Source: Verrucomicrobiaceae bacterium (GTDB taxonomy: Bacteria; Verrucomicrobiota; Verrucomicrobiia; Verrucomicrobiales; Verrucomicrobiaceae). From it: a stretch of DNA of 64,000 nt. Position numbers and translations under genes: made by a program. Below the pieces are notes generated by a model. That model was not told the origin of the DNA. It made no database searches and worked only from the letters and a program-made list of their open reading frames with translations. The DNA is taken from contig JAIBCL010000010.1 in assembly GCA_019694165.1 (NCBI GenBank), positions 1 to 64,000 on the forward strand. The letters are read 5' to 3'. Below, piece by piece: positions 17,801 to 27,179 of the stretch (its first letter is position 1; the number at the start of each line of letters is the position of its first letter).

Positions 17801-17876
17801 CGCGCGGGATGTCCACGTCGATGTTTTTCAGATTGTGCTGCCGGGCGCCCCGCACCCGGATGAAGTCCTGCGCCAT
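14862..17876 (-). CDS. uvrA: Excinuclease ABC subunit A
   Basis: 1004 residues from ATG 17876 ([16 protein letters not shown]); the longer frame upstream lacks UvrA similarity. UvrA recognises helix-distorting DNA damage and loads UvrB. Both ATPase halves are present: first Walker [11 protein letters not shown], zinc-finger CPECQGVG, first signature LSGGE; second Walker [11 protein letters not shown], the second zinc module CEKCEGDG...[10 protein letters not shown], and the LSGGEAQR signature with [11 protein letters not shown]. It is about 60 residues longer than typical UvrA (about 940) because a 138-base inverted-repeat element is translated in frame between the halves (residues about 620-665). 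Confidence 0.93.
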   Translation of the reverse strand: MAQDFIRVRGARQHNLKNIDVDIPRGRMVVLTGVSGSGKSSLAFDTLYAEGQRRYVQSLSAYARQFLGQLEKPDVDFIEGLSPAVAIEQRHSAPNPRSTIATVTEIYDYLRVLYAVAGRPHDPETGEVLVKNTPEEIGARILALAEGTRVIVLAPVVQEEKGDWRGLLEKLRRQGFVRARIDGEILELDDTLKPARSEPHTVEVVVDRLVVREGVKPRLMDSIETALKWNPRLIEFLVGQDETQELLSFTTAFANPRTGFVLEKLTPQHFSFNTHLGACPECQGVGAEMAADAGLIVPDDDKSIADGAIKTWWAAQPALKALTKRWIELLATHFRADTGAPFKSLPREFKDALFNGTGAQGFVIDETSPPKPFEGLIPEIERLYVSAGSDTLRSALTRFMNPKPCKACGGKRLRALSLAVVLESDQSDKSTASDQLNIHDLSTLPIHSALAWMRALRLTEHQRGYCGELQNEIVKRMEFLDEVGLGYLALNRESGTLSGGEMQRIRLATQIGAGLAGVLYVLDEPSIGLHPADNEKLIGTLHRLRDLGNTVLIVEHDEAMMRAADHLIEMGRGAGPHGGAIIAEGAPAAIMTNERSLTGDFLSGRQKIAVPKQRVAPSERRMSVALARSSPAANERNKASGQPGDSAGGLEMTSEAKGAEHTQPTTDAAWLTVHEACEHNLKNVTAAFPLGCFTCVTGPSGSGKSTLVDDILMRALMRHFYGAKDEPGRHDGITGINGIDKVVVIDQSPIGRSPRSNPATFTGAFGPIRELFAQLPLSRVRGYDAGRFSFNVSGGRCEKCEGDGVIKIDMHFLADVYVTCEQCKGRRYNAETLEIAFKGRNIAEVLEMTIGEAARFFEKNTAIHPKLRALEDTGLGYLKLGQSGASLSGGEAQRVKLAAELGKRATGRTLFVLDEPTTGLHFADIQSLLVVLMRLRDAGNTLIVIEHNLDVIKCADWIIDLGPGGGSEGGRIVAQGAPEDVARNAQSATGRHLSRLLACGIEHG
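15882..16019. mobile_element. 138-bp inverted-repeat (MITE-like) element inserted in frame within uvrA
   Basis: The ends, cgtaggctgggtgtgt (15882-15897) and the reverse complement of 16004-16019 (cgtaggatgagtgtgg), agree at 13 of 16 positions. The length, 138, is divisible by three, so it adds 46 codons without breaking uvrA. It encodes a low-complexity, Ser/Ala/Glu-rich linker between the two ATPase modules. Family relatives of UvrA do not need a segment here. No gene is encoded, which is why a MITE-type element is proposed. Confidence 0.55.
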
Positions 17877-17937
17877 GAGCGGGGACAGAAGACGCGAAGA
17901 TGGAAGACACAAGATGCAAATTCGCGCATGCCCCAGG

Positions 17938-18924
17938 CTATGAGCCGCCGCCGGCCGCGTCCAGCGCGAACTGTTTTGCAAAGTAGGTCAATATCATGTC
18001 GGCGCCTGCGCGACGAATGCCGAGCAACGACTCGCGGATGATCTTCGCTTCATCGAGCCAGCCGGCGGCGGCGGCTGATTTGATCATGAGGTACTCGCCG
18101 CTCACCTGATAGGCCGCGATCGGCAGCGGCGTCGCGGCACGGAGCCTCGTGATGATGTCGAGGTAGGGTCCCGCCGGCTTCACCATGAGCATGTCTGCTC
18201 CTTCCGCCTCGTCGAGCCGGGCTTCGCGCACGGCTTCGCGCGCATTGGCCGGGTCCATTTGATAGGTCTTCTTGTCGCCCGACTTTGGAGCGGAGTCCAG
18301 CGCGCCGCGGAAGGGGCCGTAGTACGCCGATGCGTACTTCGCCGTGTAGGAGAGGATGCTTACGCCGTCGTGCCCGGCGCGGTCGAGCGCCGCGCGCAGT
18401 GCGGCCACCCGGCCGTCCATCATGTCGCTGGGGGCCACGACATCCGCGCCTGCCCTCGCATGGCAGAGCGCCTGCCTGCAGAGGACTTCCACGGTTTCGT
18501 CATTCAGAATGCGGCCGTCTTTTGCCACGAGGCCGTCGTGTCCGTCGCTGTTGTAGGGATCGAGCGCCACGTCGGTGATGACCGTGAGGCCCGGGTGCGC
18601 CTTCTTCAGCGCTTTGATGGCGCGCGGAATGAGACCCTTCGGATTGAAGCACTCGCGTGCGTCCGGTGTCTTGAGCTTGTCCGGGATGCGGGGGAAGATC
18701 ACCACCGCCGGGATGCCCAGCGCGTGGGCCTCGCCGGCTTCCTTCACGAGCCCGTCGATGCTCCAGCGTACGCAACCGGGCAGGGACTCGATGGGCGTGT
18801 TCTCCCCTCCTTCCTGAAGAAAGAGCGGATAGATCAAGTGCCCGGGCGTCAGCCCGGTCTCGCGCACGAGATCACGGATGGCGGGTGACTTGCGGTTGCG
18901 GCGGGGACGGACGGGCAGGTTCAT
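17938..18924 (-). CDS. hemB: Porphobilinogen synthase (delta-aminolevulinate dehydratase)
   Basis: 328 residues from ATG 18924 ([13 protein letters not shown]). HemB condenses two 5-aminolevulinate molecules to porphobilinogen in haem synthesis. Visible: RPRRNR start, [11 protein letters not shown], the [17 protein letters not shown] metal region, the Schiff-base [10 protein letters not shown] lysine, and SGEYLMIK with the YQ just before. The usual zinc Cys-Cys-Cys is replaced by Ala/Asp/Asp, so this is probably the magnesium-dependent kind. It is divergent from the PBP2 gene and on the same strand as uvrA. Confidence 0.93.
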   Translation of the reverse strand: MNLPVRPRRNRKSPAIRDLVRETGLTPGHLIYPLFLQEGGENTPIESLPGCVRWSIDGLVKEAGEAHALGIPAVVIFPRIPDKLKTPDARECFNPKGLIPRAIKALKKAHPGLTVITDVALDPYNSDGHDGLVAKDGRILNDETVEVLCRQALCHARAGADVVAPSDMMDGRVAALRAALDRAGHDGVSILSYTAKYASAYYGPFRGALDSAPKSGDKKTYQMDPANAREAVREARLDEAEGADMLMVKPAGPYLDIITRLRAATPLPIAAYQVSGEYLMIKSAAAAGWLDEAKIIRESLLGIRRAGADMILTYFAKQFALDAAGGGS

Positions 18925-19120
18925 GGGGCAGGGGGGGCTGGTGGAGAGTCCGCCATGTTTCATCATTCACGGGCCACTTTCCAGACCGATCGTACGGCAT
19001 GTGACGGAGTGAATGCCGATCGTGATGGATTCCCATGGCCCCGTGAGCCTTGACGACTTGGCCCCGACCCCGCATTCTAGACCGCGCTCCGCGCATCGCG
19101 GACGAACGCCGCCACTCATC

Positions 19121-21229
19121 ATGCTCCGCCATCCCTCATTCCTCCGGACTGCTCTTCATCACGCTGCTCTGTGGGCGGTCTGCATCTCCGGTCTCAGGGG
19201 CGAGGAGGAGGTGCCTTCGGGCAAGGTTGCCTTGAAAGCCGAACCGGTGATCGAGGTGCCGACCGGTGGCGCTGCTTCGGCCGAGATGCCGGTGCCCGCG
19301 CCGCGGAAAGACCTGGTCGGATCATGGAAAACGCAGAGCAACGCCCGGATACTGACGTTGAGCATTCCGGCCCCGCGCGGCCAGATCGTGGACCGGCACG
19401 GCGTGTCCTTCGCGCAGAACCGCGTGGTGCAGTATCTCGCGTTGAATTTCCCAAATTTCGAACCGGCCACTCCGGAGAAGGTGCTGGACTTTGCGCACAC
19501 GAAGATAGCCGCTGCGAACCGCCTGCTCGGCAAGTCCTGGACGCTGCCGGACGAGGCCCTGCTGCGGCACTATCAGAACCGCCGCTGGATGCCGCTGGTC
19601 TTCTCGATCTCCGGCGGCTTGAACGAGGAACTCAGCCAGGCCGAGCAGGACAAGGTCAAGCCGCTCCTCGGCAACGGACTCTTCCTCCAGGCCGCCTACC
19701 TGCGGCACTACCCGAAGGAAGACACCGCGTGCCACATCGTCGGCTACGCGGGGAAGCTCCGCCCGCTGCCGGTCGCGCCCATTCAGGACGGCGATCCCAT
19801 CTTTGAGGAACTCGACGGCCGGGAAGGTCTCGAAGCCAGCTTCAACTCCGACCTCACCGGCACGCCGGGCTTGAAGAGCATCCTCTTCAGCCCCGAGGGC
19901 AAACAGCTTTCCGAGGAAATGCTCCGCAGGCCGGTGCCCGGCCACAACGTCGTCACCACGCTCGACTACAACTTCCAAAAGTACGCCGAGAACGCGCTCG
20001 TCAAACACGCGCGGAACGGCGGCGCCATGGTGGTGATGGACGTGCGCAGTGGCGACGTGCTGGCCATGGCTTCCAATCCGGGATACAACCTCAATGACTT
20101 CATCCCCGGCATCACGCAGGAGAAGCTCGCCGCGCTCAACAATGATCCGCGCCTGCCCCGCTTCCCGCGTACCTTCCTCGCCGAGTATCCGCCGGCTTCC
20201 ACCTTCAAGGTCATCGTCGCTCTGGCCGGCCTCGAGAGCGGGGCGATCACCCCGCGCACCTCGTTCGACTGCGATGCCAGCTTCACCATCGGCAAGACCG
20301 TCATGCACAACTGGGCGAAGGAAGGCGAAGGCTCCATGAACGTCGTCTCCGCCATCAAGCGCTCGTGCAACACATGGTTCTACCAGGCCGGCCTGCAAAT
20401 CGGTGCGGATGCACTCACCAGCATGGCGGCCCGCATGGGCTTCGGCGAGAAGACCGGCCTGCCGCTCAAAGGCGAAGAGGCCGGCCTGCTGCCCACCAAT
20501 GCCTACATGCTCCACCGCTACGGCTACAAAATCCCCAGCGGCGAACTCGCGAACATGTCCATCGGCCAGGGACGCGTGCTGGCCACGCCCATCCAGGTCT
20601 GCCAGGCGATGGCGGCTGTGGCCGACGGCCTGAACCTCCCTCAAGTGCGCCTCGTCAAGCAGGTCCAGGATCTCAATGACAACGTCGTCAAAGCCTTCCC
20701 CATTCAGACGCGCAAACGCATCGACCTCAAGCCCGCCGCGCGTGACACCGTCGTCAAGGGCATGATCGCCGTCGTTTCCGGCGACAACGGCACCGGCGCG
20801 CGCGCAGGCATCAAGCACGCCCAGGTGGCCGGCAAGACCGGGACTGCGCAGTGGAAGCCCAACGAGCGGCGGAACCTCGCCTGGTTCACCGGCTTCGTGC
20901 CGGCGAACAATCCCGTCTATGCCTTCTGCGTGGTCTATGAAGGCTCCCCTGGAGAAGAGATCAGCGGCGGCAAGAAAGCCGCGCCCATCGTCAACGAGGT
21001 GCTGACGAAGATATATGACAACGCCTCGCCCGAGGATCCCTTTGTGCTGGCCGCCAAGACCGCAGCCCCGAAGGCCCTGCGCGTGGACGATGAAGACGAA
21101 ACCGATGAAGACGTCGAGTCCGCCCCCAAGGCGAAAAAGGTGAAGGAAGAAACGCCCAAGCCGCAGCCGCCACCGCCAGAGGAACCCAAGGGGGTCAAAG
21201 GCTTCTTCCGCAGATTGTTCGGCAGGTGA
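19121..21229 (+). CDS. mrdA: Class B penicillin-binding protein 2
   Basis: 702 residues from ATG 19121. A short hydrophobic N-terminal segment (about 5-25) anchors or exports it. The class B layout is clear: a dimerisation region with PRGQIVDRHG, a long pedestal, then the transpeptidase with SxxK in ASTFK (Ser about 360), SxN as SCN (about 415) and KTG (about 572). It crosslinks peptidoglycan during elongation. An acidic then Lys/Pro-rich tail (about 640-702, ending RRLFGR) is unusual and not part of the catalytic fold. The MreBCD/RodA genes are not in the window. Confidence 0.87.
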   Translation: MLRHPSFLRTALHHAALWAVCISGLRGEEEVPSGKVALKAEPVIEVPTGGAASAEMPVPAPRKDLVGSWKTQSNARILTLSIPAPRGQIVDRHGVSFAQNRVVQYLALNFPNFEPATPEKVLDFAHTKIAAANRLLGKSWTLPDEALLRHYQNRRWMPLVFSISGGLNEELSQAEQDKVKPLLGNGLFLQAAYLRHYPKEDTACHIVGYAGKLRPLPVAPIQDGDPIFEELDGREGLEASFNSDLTGTPGLKSILFSPEGKQLSEEMLRRPVPGHNVVTTLDYNFQKYAENALVKHARNGGAMVVMDVRSGDVLAMASNPGYNLNDFIPGITQEKLAALNNDPRLPRFPRTFLAEYPPASTFKVIVALAGLESGAITPRTSFDCDASFTIGKTVMHNWAKEGEGSMNVVSAIKRSCNTWFYQAGLQIGADALTSMAARMGFGEKTGLPLKGEEAGLLPTNAYMLHRYGYKIPSGELANMSIGQGRVLATPIQVCQAMAAVADGLNLPQVRLVKQVQDLNDNVVKAFPIQTRKRIDLKPAARDTVVKGMIAVVSGDNGTGARAGIKHAQVAGKTGTAQWKPNERRNLAWFTGFVPANNPVYAFCVVYEGSPGEEISGGKKAAPIVNEVLTKIYDNASPEDPFVLAAKTAAPKALRVDDEDETDEDVESAPKAKKVKEETPKPQPPPPEEPKGVKGFFRRLFGR

Positions 21230-21293
21230 TCTTCTCCGGGCAGCCGTCGCTGTCCATGCTTGCGAAACGTCCGCTGTTTGCCGCCGCCCGCTC

Positions 21294-21719
21294 ATGCAAG
21301 TTCTGCTCGCCACCCTTTGCGACTCCGCCGCCGACTACCAGGGGAAGCTTTCCTTGCTCGGCGCGTTCGACACGCTTTGCGCGCGCGAGCTTCCCGTCAT
21401 ACATCCTCAGTGCGCGCTCGCCCTTCGCATCTGCTACGATCCGGCCGATGTGGGCGGCCACCGCGTGACCATCCGCTGTCTCGATCCGGACGATGCCGGG
21501 TGCCTGCCTCCCTTCGATCAGGTCATCGACGTTGCCTTTCCCAGCGCCTTCATCCCCTTCGTCACGCGCAACATCGTGCTGAATCTGCAGCGCGTGAAAT
21601 TTGAGAAGCCCGGCCTCTACCGCTTCGTCGTTGAAAGCGACGGGCGGGAGATCGTCACCATCCCGCTCCGCGTCACCCTTTTCGATGAAACCCGCTCCGC
21701 CACCGGTCCCGGCGGCTAG
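21294..21719 (+). CDS. DUF6941-like small conserved protein
   Basis: 141 residues beginning MQVLLATLCDSAADYQGKLS and containing LLGAFDT, the hallmark start of the DUF6941 family, followed by a beta-rich body (RVTIRCLDPDD, RFVVESDG) as expected for a small immunoglobulin-like fold. No signal peptide or catalytic motif is apparent. It sits 64 bases after PBP2 and 36 before the ACT-domain gene, so it is probably in the same transcript. Function is unknown for the family. Confidence 0.65.
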   Translation: MQVLLATLCDSAADYQGKLSLLGAFDTLCARELPVIHPQCALALRICYDPADVGGHRVTIRCLDPDDAGCLPPFDQVIDVAFPSAFIPFVTRNIVLNLQRVKFEKPGLYRFVVESDGREIVTIPLRVTLFDETRSATGPGG

Positions 21720-21755
21720 CAGCGATCCACGGAACCCCGCATTCACACAACAGAC

Positions 21756-22220
21756 ATGGCTCCCGCCGAAGCACCCACCACCCGCGGCACGCCCGTGAGG
21801 CAGATATCCGTCTTCATGCACAATCGCGTCGGCGCGCTTATGTCGCTGGTGAAGATGCTGCACGACAGCAGGATCGAAGTCCTCGGTCTCAGCGTGCAGG
21901 AGTCCACTGAGCTGACCATCGCCCGCTTCGTCGTGAGCGATCCCGACACGGTCGAGACGCTCTTCATGGAAAAAGGCATTCCCTTCGACTCCACATGCGT
22001 GCTCACCGTCGTCGAATTGCGACCGCTCGAGGGCACGCTTGTGCATTGTCTGGCAGCCCTTCTCGCCGCCGAGATCAACATCCATGTCAGCTACCCTCTC
22101 CTTGCGCGGCCCGGGAACTACCCGCTCCTCGCCCTCTATCTCGACGAGCCTGACCTCGCCGGCGAGGCCCTGTCCAATGCCGGATTCCGCGTGCTTCTCC
22201 AGGAAGACCTAAGCCGCTGA
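21756..22220 (+). CDS. Tandem ACT-domain protein
   Basis: 154 residues. Two ACT-like halves are visible: residues about 13-85 (RQISVFMHNRVGALMSLVKML, LSVQES, ARFVVSD) and about 95-150 (LEGTLVHCLAALLAAEINIHVSYPL, LALYLDE). ACT domains bind amino acids and regulate attached or partner enzymes; alone, they are usually sensors or regulators. It is convergent with fmt (9 bases between the genes). The regulated enzyme is not identifiable. Confidence 0.75.
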   Translation: MAPAEAPTTRGTPVRQISVFMHNRVGALMSLVKMLHDSRIEVLGLSVQESTELTIARFVVSDPDTVETLFMEKGIPFDSTCVLTVVELRPLEGTLVHCLAALLAAEINIHVSYPLLARPGNYPLLALYLDEPDLAGEALSNAGFRVLLQEDLSR

Positions 22221-22228
22221 GGCATCGG

Positions 22229-23176
22229 CTACAGCACCCGTGTCCCGGTTTCCATCCCGTGACCGCGCAGCAGGCTGCGCGCCTCCATCCGTCGGCCGCC
22301 TTCGATCTGCACCTCGGTGAGTTCGAGCAGCCCGTCGCCGCATGAGACGACGAGTCCGGTCTTCGCGTCCGCGGCCACGATGGTGCCGCCTGCGGCGCAT
22401 GCCGCGCCGTGCGGCACCACGCGGGCTGCGTGGATTTTCAAATGCCGCGTCTTCCCGTCTGCCTGCGGCAGCAGGCAAAACGTTCCGGGCCACGGATTGC
22501 AGGCGCGGATGGTGCGCTCGATTTCCATTGCGCCGCGGCTCCAGTCGATGTGGCCGTCTTCGCGCGTGAGCTTCCCGACGTGCGTGGCGCGCGCGTGATC
22601 TTGCGGCATGCGCGGGGGCGCGCCGGAGGCGATGAGATCGAGCGCGCGCTCGACCGCATCAGGCGCGACGGCCGCAAGCTTGTCGTGCAGCGAGCCGCCG
22701 GTCTCTTCCGGTGCGATGGGGATGCGTGAGGTGAGCAGGATGTCACCGGTGTCGAGACCTTCATCCATGAACATGATGGTCACGCCGGTCTCGGCGTCCC
22801 CCGCGCGGATCGCCGCCTGCACTGGCGCGGCGCCGCGATGCAGAGGCAGCAGCGACGTGTGGACATTGATGCAGCCGTGCGCCGGCACATCGAGCACCGC
22901 ACGAGGAAGAATCTGGCCGTAGGCGATGACGACGGCAACGTCCGGCTTCAGCGCGGCGAGTTCACCGGCCGCGTGGCGGATCCTCTCCGGCTGCATGACA
23001 GGCACGCCGGCAGCCTCCGCCGTAACCTTGATCCGCGGCGGTGTGAGCACCTGCCTGCGCCCCACCGGCTTGTCCGGCTGCGTGACGACGGCGATGATCT
23101 CGTGCTTCCCAGAACGCAAAAGCCGCTCAAGTGAAGGCACGCCGATGTCGCCGGTGCCGATGAAGAGAATTCTCAT
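22229..23176 (-). CDS. fmt: Methionyl-tRNA formyltransferase
   Basis: 315 residues, the usual size. It formylates initiator Met-tRNA using 10-formyl-tetrahydrofolate. Motifs: GTGDIGVPSLERLL, QPDKPVGRR, the folate/formyl site INVHTSLLPLHRGAAPVQ (with Asn and His of the family's active site), the substrate-binding MDEGLDTGDIL and a C-terminal TVVADAKTGL-type domain. The neighbouring nucleotide kinase is on the same strand. No def (deformylase) gene is in the window. Confidence 0.93.
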   Translation of the reverse strand: MRILFIGTGDIGVPSLERLLRSGKHEIIAVVTQPDKPVGRRQVLTPPRIKVTAEAAGVPVMQPERIRHAAGELAALKPDVAVVIAYGQILPRAVLDVPAHGCINVHTSLLPLHRGAAPVQAAIRAGDAETGVTIMFMDEGLDTGDILLTSRIPIAPEETGGSLHDKLAAVAPDAVERALDLIASGAPPRMPQDHARATHVGKLTREDGHIDWSRGAMEIERTIRACNPWPGTFCLLPQADGKTRHLKIHAARVVPHGAACAAGGTIVAADAKTGLVVSCGDGLLELTEVQIEGGRRMEARSLLRGHGMETGTRVL

Positions 23177-23255
23177 GCGCGCCTGTTTCCGCGATCACGA
23201 TCATGCCGGCGGTTCAACGTCATCGACTGCAGCGTCCTGATGCGGCATCGTGCGG

Positions 23256-23888
23256 TCATACCACCAGCTTCGCGATGTCCTGCCAGGCGGGCAGTTTCAT
23301 CACGCCATGAAGAATGTCGTAGAGCACCTTGGCCGGCGGCTGGCTGGCATCGATGTCTGTGATGAGTCCCTTGTAGTGGTCGAGGATCGGTTTGGTCTCC
23401 TCCTCGTACGTCTGAAAGCGCTTGTAAATCACCGCATCACTCGCGTCGTCAAAGCGATTGTCCTTGAGTGCGCGCTTCCGCAGGCGGCGTGCCAGCTCGG
23501 TGCGGTCGGGGCATGAGAGGTGGAACACTTGAAGCACGTCGATGTCGCCCTCCATGTACTGCGCCTGCTCGACATTGCGCGGGATACCGTCGAGCACGAG
23601 GAAGTCGATCTCCGGTTTGAAGGCGTGCGCCTCCACGCGCTGCTGGATGTTTGCCCGCCAGAGCTGCACGGTGAGGTCATCCGGCACCAGCTCGCCGCGG
23701 CTCGAATACTCCACGAATTTCTGGCCCAGCGCCGTGCGTGTATCGAGCGAGCGAAACACATCGCCGCATGCGAGGTGATGGAAGCGGGGCACGGAACCGA
23801 GCACTTTCCCTTGCGTGCCTTTCCCGCTGCCGGGAGCACCGAGGATGAGAAGCGTGCGGAACTTGGGGTATTTTTTTGTGTCGGACAT
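23256..23888 (-). CDS. Adenylate-kinase-like nucleoside monophosphate kinase
   Basis: 210 residues from ATG 23888 (an extension to 23906 is possible). P-loop GAPGSGKGTQ (about 20-29), the NMP-binding HLACGDVFRSL, GELVPDDLTVQLW, and VLDGIPRNVEQA match adenylate/UMP-CMP kinases. A short LID with RRLRKRALKDNRFDD lacks the zinc cysteines of long-form bacterial Adk. The family balances nucleotide pools (AMP plus ATP to two ADP). The variant GIPRN and divergent start suggest this may be a second, specialised kinase. It follows fmt by 79 bases. Confidence 0.78.
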   Translation of the reverse strand: MSDTKKYPKFRTLLILGAPGSGKGTQGKVLGSVPRFHHLACGDVFRSLDTRTALGQKFVEYSSRGELVPDDLTVQLWRANIQQRVEAHAFKPEIDFLVLDGIPRNVEQAQYMEGDIDVLQVFHLSCPDRTELARRLRKRALKDNRFDDASDAVIYKRFQTYEEETKPILDHYKGLITDIDASQPPAKVLYDILHGVMKLPAWQDIAKLVV

Positions 23889-23921
23889 GACCCTGGGAGT
23901 TTGCACAGAAACAAAAACGCC

Positions 23922-24992
23922 TCAAGCGGCGCGCTGAGTGATCTTGCTTTCGAGGAAGGCCTGCACGGCCGGCCACGCCTCGTCGAACGCGAGCGCGGCC
24001 AGATCGCCGTCAGGCGCGCGGAGGACGCTGACACCTTCGTTTCTCGGCGCCCAGGTGGCGGGATCAGTGGGGCCAAAGAAAAGCAGGCACGGCGTGCCGC
24101 AGGCCGCGGCGAGGTGCGAGATGCCACTGTCGTGGCCGATGAACGCGCGGCAGCCGGCGAGATGACGCGCCAGTTCCGGCAGCGGCACGGCGTCGAAGTG
24201 CCGCACGTTCAGGCCCGCCCATGCGGACCTGATCCCGTCCGTCGTGCCTCGCTCCTGCTCGGCCTCTCCGGTGATCAGCCCGAGCCTCGCGGACGGAAAT
24301 GCGGATGCGATCTCGCGACCCAGTCGGCTCCAGCCTGCAACGAGCCAGTTCTTCCGAGTCGATCCGCTGCCGGGGTGGATGCCGATGAGAGGTGCGTCCG
24401 ATGCGTCGGACACGGGGACGGGCGTCAGGCGTGGCAAGGGATCGTCCAGAAACATCGCCAGCCTTTGCAGCGGCCGTGCGAGCTGCTCCGCGGCATGGCC
24501 CATGCCGTCTTCGACGCGGTGCGAGGCTTCGACGAACGTCCGCACGCCCACGCGGTCCATGCTGGAGCGGAAAAAACCGTCCGGATCGTACAGGTAGCTT
24601 ACCACGACATTGAAACTCCGCAGGTAGCCGGCCAGCGACTCGTCGATCTTTGCACTCTTCGCAAACAGCGGCGCCATGGTCCGGTGCTCCAGTGATCGGA
24701 CCGAATCTGCTATGCCTGCCGTCATCGCGAGATCCATGATGCCCGGATAGCCGAGCACTTCGAGATGACAGCCGGCGACCGACTCGCGGAGCAAACGAAT
24801 GGCCGGCAGCGTCAGGATAAAGTCACCAATGGCACCGCCGCGGATGACGAGGATGCGCGGACGGGAAGGCAGCGGGTCTCTGGTGCCCGACTCCGCTTTC
24901 CTGGCGTCACCCGTCGAGCTGCGTATGCCGAGAGGGGCTGCCGGGTCTTCGTCGTTCTCAGTTTCCATGTGCTTGTTCGCGCGTCGCTCCAT
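23922..24992 (-). CDS. Glycosyltransferase family 9 (heptosyltransferase-like)
   Basis: 356 residues from ATG 24992, chosen because it has an AGAGGA eight bases upstream; an ATG at 24968 is also in frame. Upstream residues of the longer frame are antisense to the esterase gene. After a charged N-terminal extension, the GT9 fold shows RGGAIGDFILTLPAIRLL, then HPGSGSTRKNW and the acceptor/donor-site FIGHDSGISHLAAACGTP with LFFGPTDP. GT9 enzymes add ADP-heptose to LPS core. A cytoplasmic role in envelope glycan synthesis fits. Confidence 0.82.
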   Translation of the reverse strand: MERRANKHMETENDEDPAAPLGIRSSTGDARKAESGTRDPLPSRPRILVIRGGAIGDFILTLPAIRLLRESVAGCHLEVLGYPGIMDLAMTAGIADSVRSLEHRTMAPLFAKSAKIDESLAGYLRSFNVVVSYLYDPDGFFRSSMDRVGVRTFVEASHRVEDGMGHAAEQLARPLQRLAMFLDDPLPRLTPVPVSDASDAPLIGIHPGSGSTRKNWLVAGWSRLGREIASAFPSARLGLITGEAEQERGTTDGIRSAWAGLNVRHFDAVPLPELARHLAGCRAFIGHDSGISHLAAACGTPCLLFFGPTDPATWAPRNEGVSVLRAPDGDLAALAFDEAWPAVQAFLESKITQRAA

Positions 24993-25088
24993 CGGTTTGA
25001 TCCTCTCGCCGGCCTGTGACGAGATCACCGGCCGGCTGGTAGAACTACATCTGGAAGCCGTAGAATCATTCACCATCTGATTGCCACC

Positions 25089-27059
25089 ATGGATCGCATT
25101 CTTCTCTTCACGCTGCTGACAGTCACGCAACTCCACGCGCAGGGGATCTCCATTTACACCACCGTCACACAGGAAGCGCGTGAGATTACGGGCTCGTCGC
25201 TGGCGCAGCCGTTGTCGCCGGAGCAATGGAAGAGCACGGTGAGTGACCGGCGCGCGAAGTGGCTGGAGATGCTGGGTTTGAATCCGCTGCCGGAACGCAC
25301 GCCGTTGGAGGCGACGGTGACGGGCACGTTGGAGCGCGGTGATTATGTGGTGGAGAAGATTCACTTTCAGATTCTGCCCGATGCACATGTGGCGGGGAAC
25401 TTGTATCGACCGGCAAAGGTGAGCGGCAAGCTGCCCGCCGTGCTGTATTTGTGCGGACACACAAAGGGCAAAGTGAATGCGCCGTATCAGGCGAATCCGC
25501 GATGGTTTGGGCAGCATGGCTATGTCGCGCTGGTGCTTGATCCGGTGCAGCTCGGCGAGTGCCAGGGCATGCATCACGGCACCTATCGCGATGGTCGCTT
25601 CGACTGGCCGAGCCGCGGCTACACGCCTGCGGGCACCGAGGTGTGGAATGCGATGCGTGCGCTCGACTACTTGCAGAGCCGCAGCGATGTCGATGCGGAG
25701 AAGATGGGCGTCACAGGTCTCAGTGGCGGCGGTGCGATGTCGTGGTTCCTCGGCGCGGCGGACGAGCGCGTGAAGTGCGTGGTGCCGGTTTGCCAGAGCG
25801 GCAGCATCGAGCGCATGGCGGTGGATCGCGCGACGGACGGACACTGCGACTGCGCGTTCTGGATCAACTACTACCGCTGGTGCTGGCCGGACATCGGCGC
25901 GCTCATCGCACCGCGCGCATTCCTGATCGCGTCAGGCAGCGAGGATGTGCTGTGGCGGCCTGCGGGCTATCGCGATGTGGCGCATCGCATCCGTCATCAA
26001 TACGACGCGCTCGGCGTGCCGAAGAACTTTGATCTCGTCGAGGACCTCTCGCCGCATGGCTACACGCCGAAGCTGCGGCAGGCGATCTTCACCTTCTTCA
26101 ATTCGCATCTGAAAAACGATCCCACACCCGTGCAGGATGATGTGACGGACTTCGTCGAGCCCGAGGAGAAATTGCTCGTCTTCGGCGGCAAGCTGCCGAA
26201 GGACGACACGATGATGCAGATGGACGCGCGTCTCGTGAAGGCCGCCGACGTGCAACTGCCCGCAAGCGAAACGCAGTGGCAGTCGCATCAAACGCAGGCG
26301 CTCGCCCAGCTCCGCGCGACCACCTTCCGCAATCTGCCCGCTGATCCCGCACCACGCTTGCGCGACAAGCTCGCCGACGGTGGCACGAAGGAAGGCGACG
26401 TTTTCGGCACGCGCATCTTCGACACGAGCGATGGTCTCACGCTTGCCGTGAAGACACGCCATTTCGCCAATAACACGAACGCCGTGCCCACGATTGTCTG
26501 CGCTGTTCAACCGGATGCGAAGAGCACGTTTAGCGGTGGAGGCTCTTCGCGTCCAAGTCTCGCGCCGGAGTTCGCCAATGCCACGGTCGAAGTGCGGAAC
26601 ACGGGCGTCACATCGGTTGGCCCAGGTTATCTCTGGACCTTGCATCGCGTGTATCCGCTGCTTGGCCACAGCCTGCCCGAGCGACAAGTCGCCGATCTGC
26701 TCGCTGGCACCGCCTTGATGCGACAAGAACCTGCTACGGGTGCCACGATCTTGTATGGCAAAGGCGAGACTGCAGCCATCGCGATCTATGCAGCGCTGCT
26801 CGATCCCAAGGTGACCGAACTCATTCTCGACAATCCGCCGGAGACGCACACGAAGCCTGAAACCGCCGAGTTCCTCGGCATCCTGCGCATTGGCGATCTG
26901 CCACAAAACCTCGCGCTGCTGTATCCGCGACCGATCACGTTCATTGGCAATGTGCCGCCTGCCTTCGAGTGGACGAAGAAGGCGTATGAAGCGCTCGGCA
27001 AAGATGATCGCATTCGAGTCATCAAGAGCACGCGCGACTGGAAGCCGCAGGCAAAGTAG
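25089..27059 (+). CDS. Secreted alpha/beta-hydrolase, acetyl-xylan-esterase-like
   Basis: 656 residues with a signal peptide (MDRILLFTLLTVTQLHAQG). Residues about 90-330 resemble AXE1-type esterases: VEKIHFQILPDAHVAGNLYRP, VLYLCGHTKGK, a nucleophile elbow GLSGGGAM and a late GSEDVLWRPAG (Asp region) with SPHGYTP supplying the His. The remaining 300 residues form a second, weaker hydrolase-like repeat containing GKGETAAIAIYAA. Secreted carbohydrate-ester cleavage is likely; exact substrate is unknown. It is the first gene of a three-gene run (M14 protease, propeller). Confidence 0.72.
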   Translation: MDRILLFTLLTVTQLHAQGISIYTTVTQEAREITGSSLAQPLSPEQWKSTVSDRRAKWLEMLGLNPLPERTPLEATVTGTLERGDYVVEKIHFQILPDAHVAGNLYRPAKVSGKLPAVLYLCGHTKGKVNAPYQANPRWFGQHGYVALVLDPVQLGECQGMHHGTYRDGRFDWPSRGYTPAGTEVWNAMRALDYLQSRSDVDAEKMGVTGLSGGGAMSWFLGAADERVKCVVPVCQSGSIERMAVDRATDGHCDCAFWINYYRWCWPDIGALIAPRAFLIASGSEDVLWRPAGYRDVAHRIRHQYDALGVPKNFDLVEDLSPHGYTPKLRQAIFTFFNSHLKNDPTPVQDDVTDFVEPEEKLLVFGGKLPKDDTMMQMDARLVKAADVQLPASETQWQSHQTQALAQLRATTFRNLPADPAPRLRDKLADGGTKEGDVFGTRIFDTSDGLTLAVKTRHFANNTNAVPTIVCAVQPDAKSTFSGGGSSRPSLAPEFANATVEVRNTGVTSVGPGYLWTLHRVYPLLGHSLPERQVADLLAGTALMRQEPATGATILYGKGETAAIAIYAALLDPKVTELILDNPPETHTKPETAEFLGILRIGDLPQNLALLYPRPITFIGNVPPAFEWTKKAYEALGKDDRIRVIKSTRDWKPQAK

Positions 27060-27081
27060 TCATGAGCTTCAGCTCGTGACC
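27059..27081. repeat. Palindrome directly after the esterase stop codon
   Basis: GTCATGAGCT-tc-AGCTCGTGACC starts within the TAG stop and forms ten-base arms with one mismatch. The same GTCATGAG...CAGCTCGTGACC ends recur at 28445-28485 after the next gene's stop. Both are good candidates for transcript-end hairpins or a small REP family; there is no T-run to confirm a terminator. Confidence 0.5.
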
Positions 27082-27179
27082 GCGTTGAAGGCTGAAGGCG
27101 AAACGCATTGGCATGAGGAGCTGTGACGGGCTAAAGCCCATCACTACTTTGGTCACACCGTTGTAAGCTGAGCACTCTC

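Noticed and set aside
19322..21313. 663-residue minus-strand frame over the PBP2 gene
   Set aside because: Gly/Arg/His-rich shadow; the plus frame has SxxK, SxN and KTG in order.
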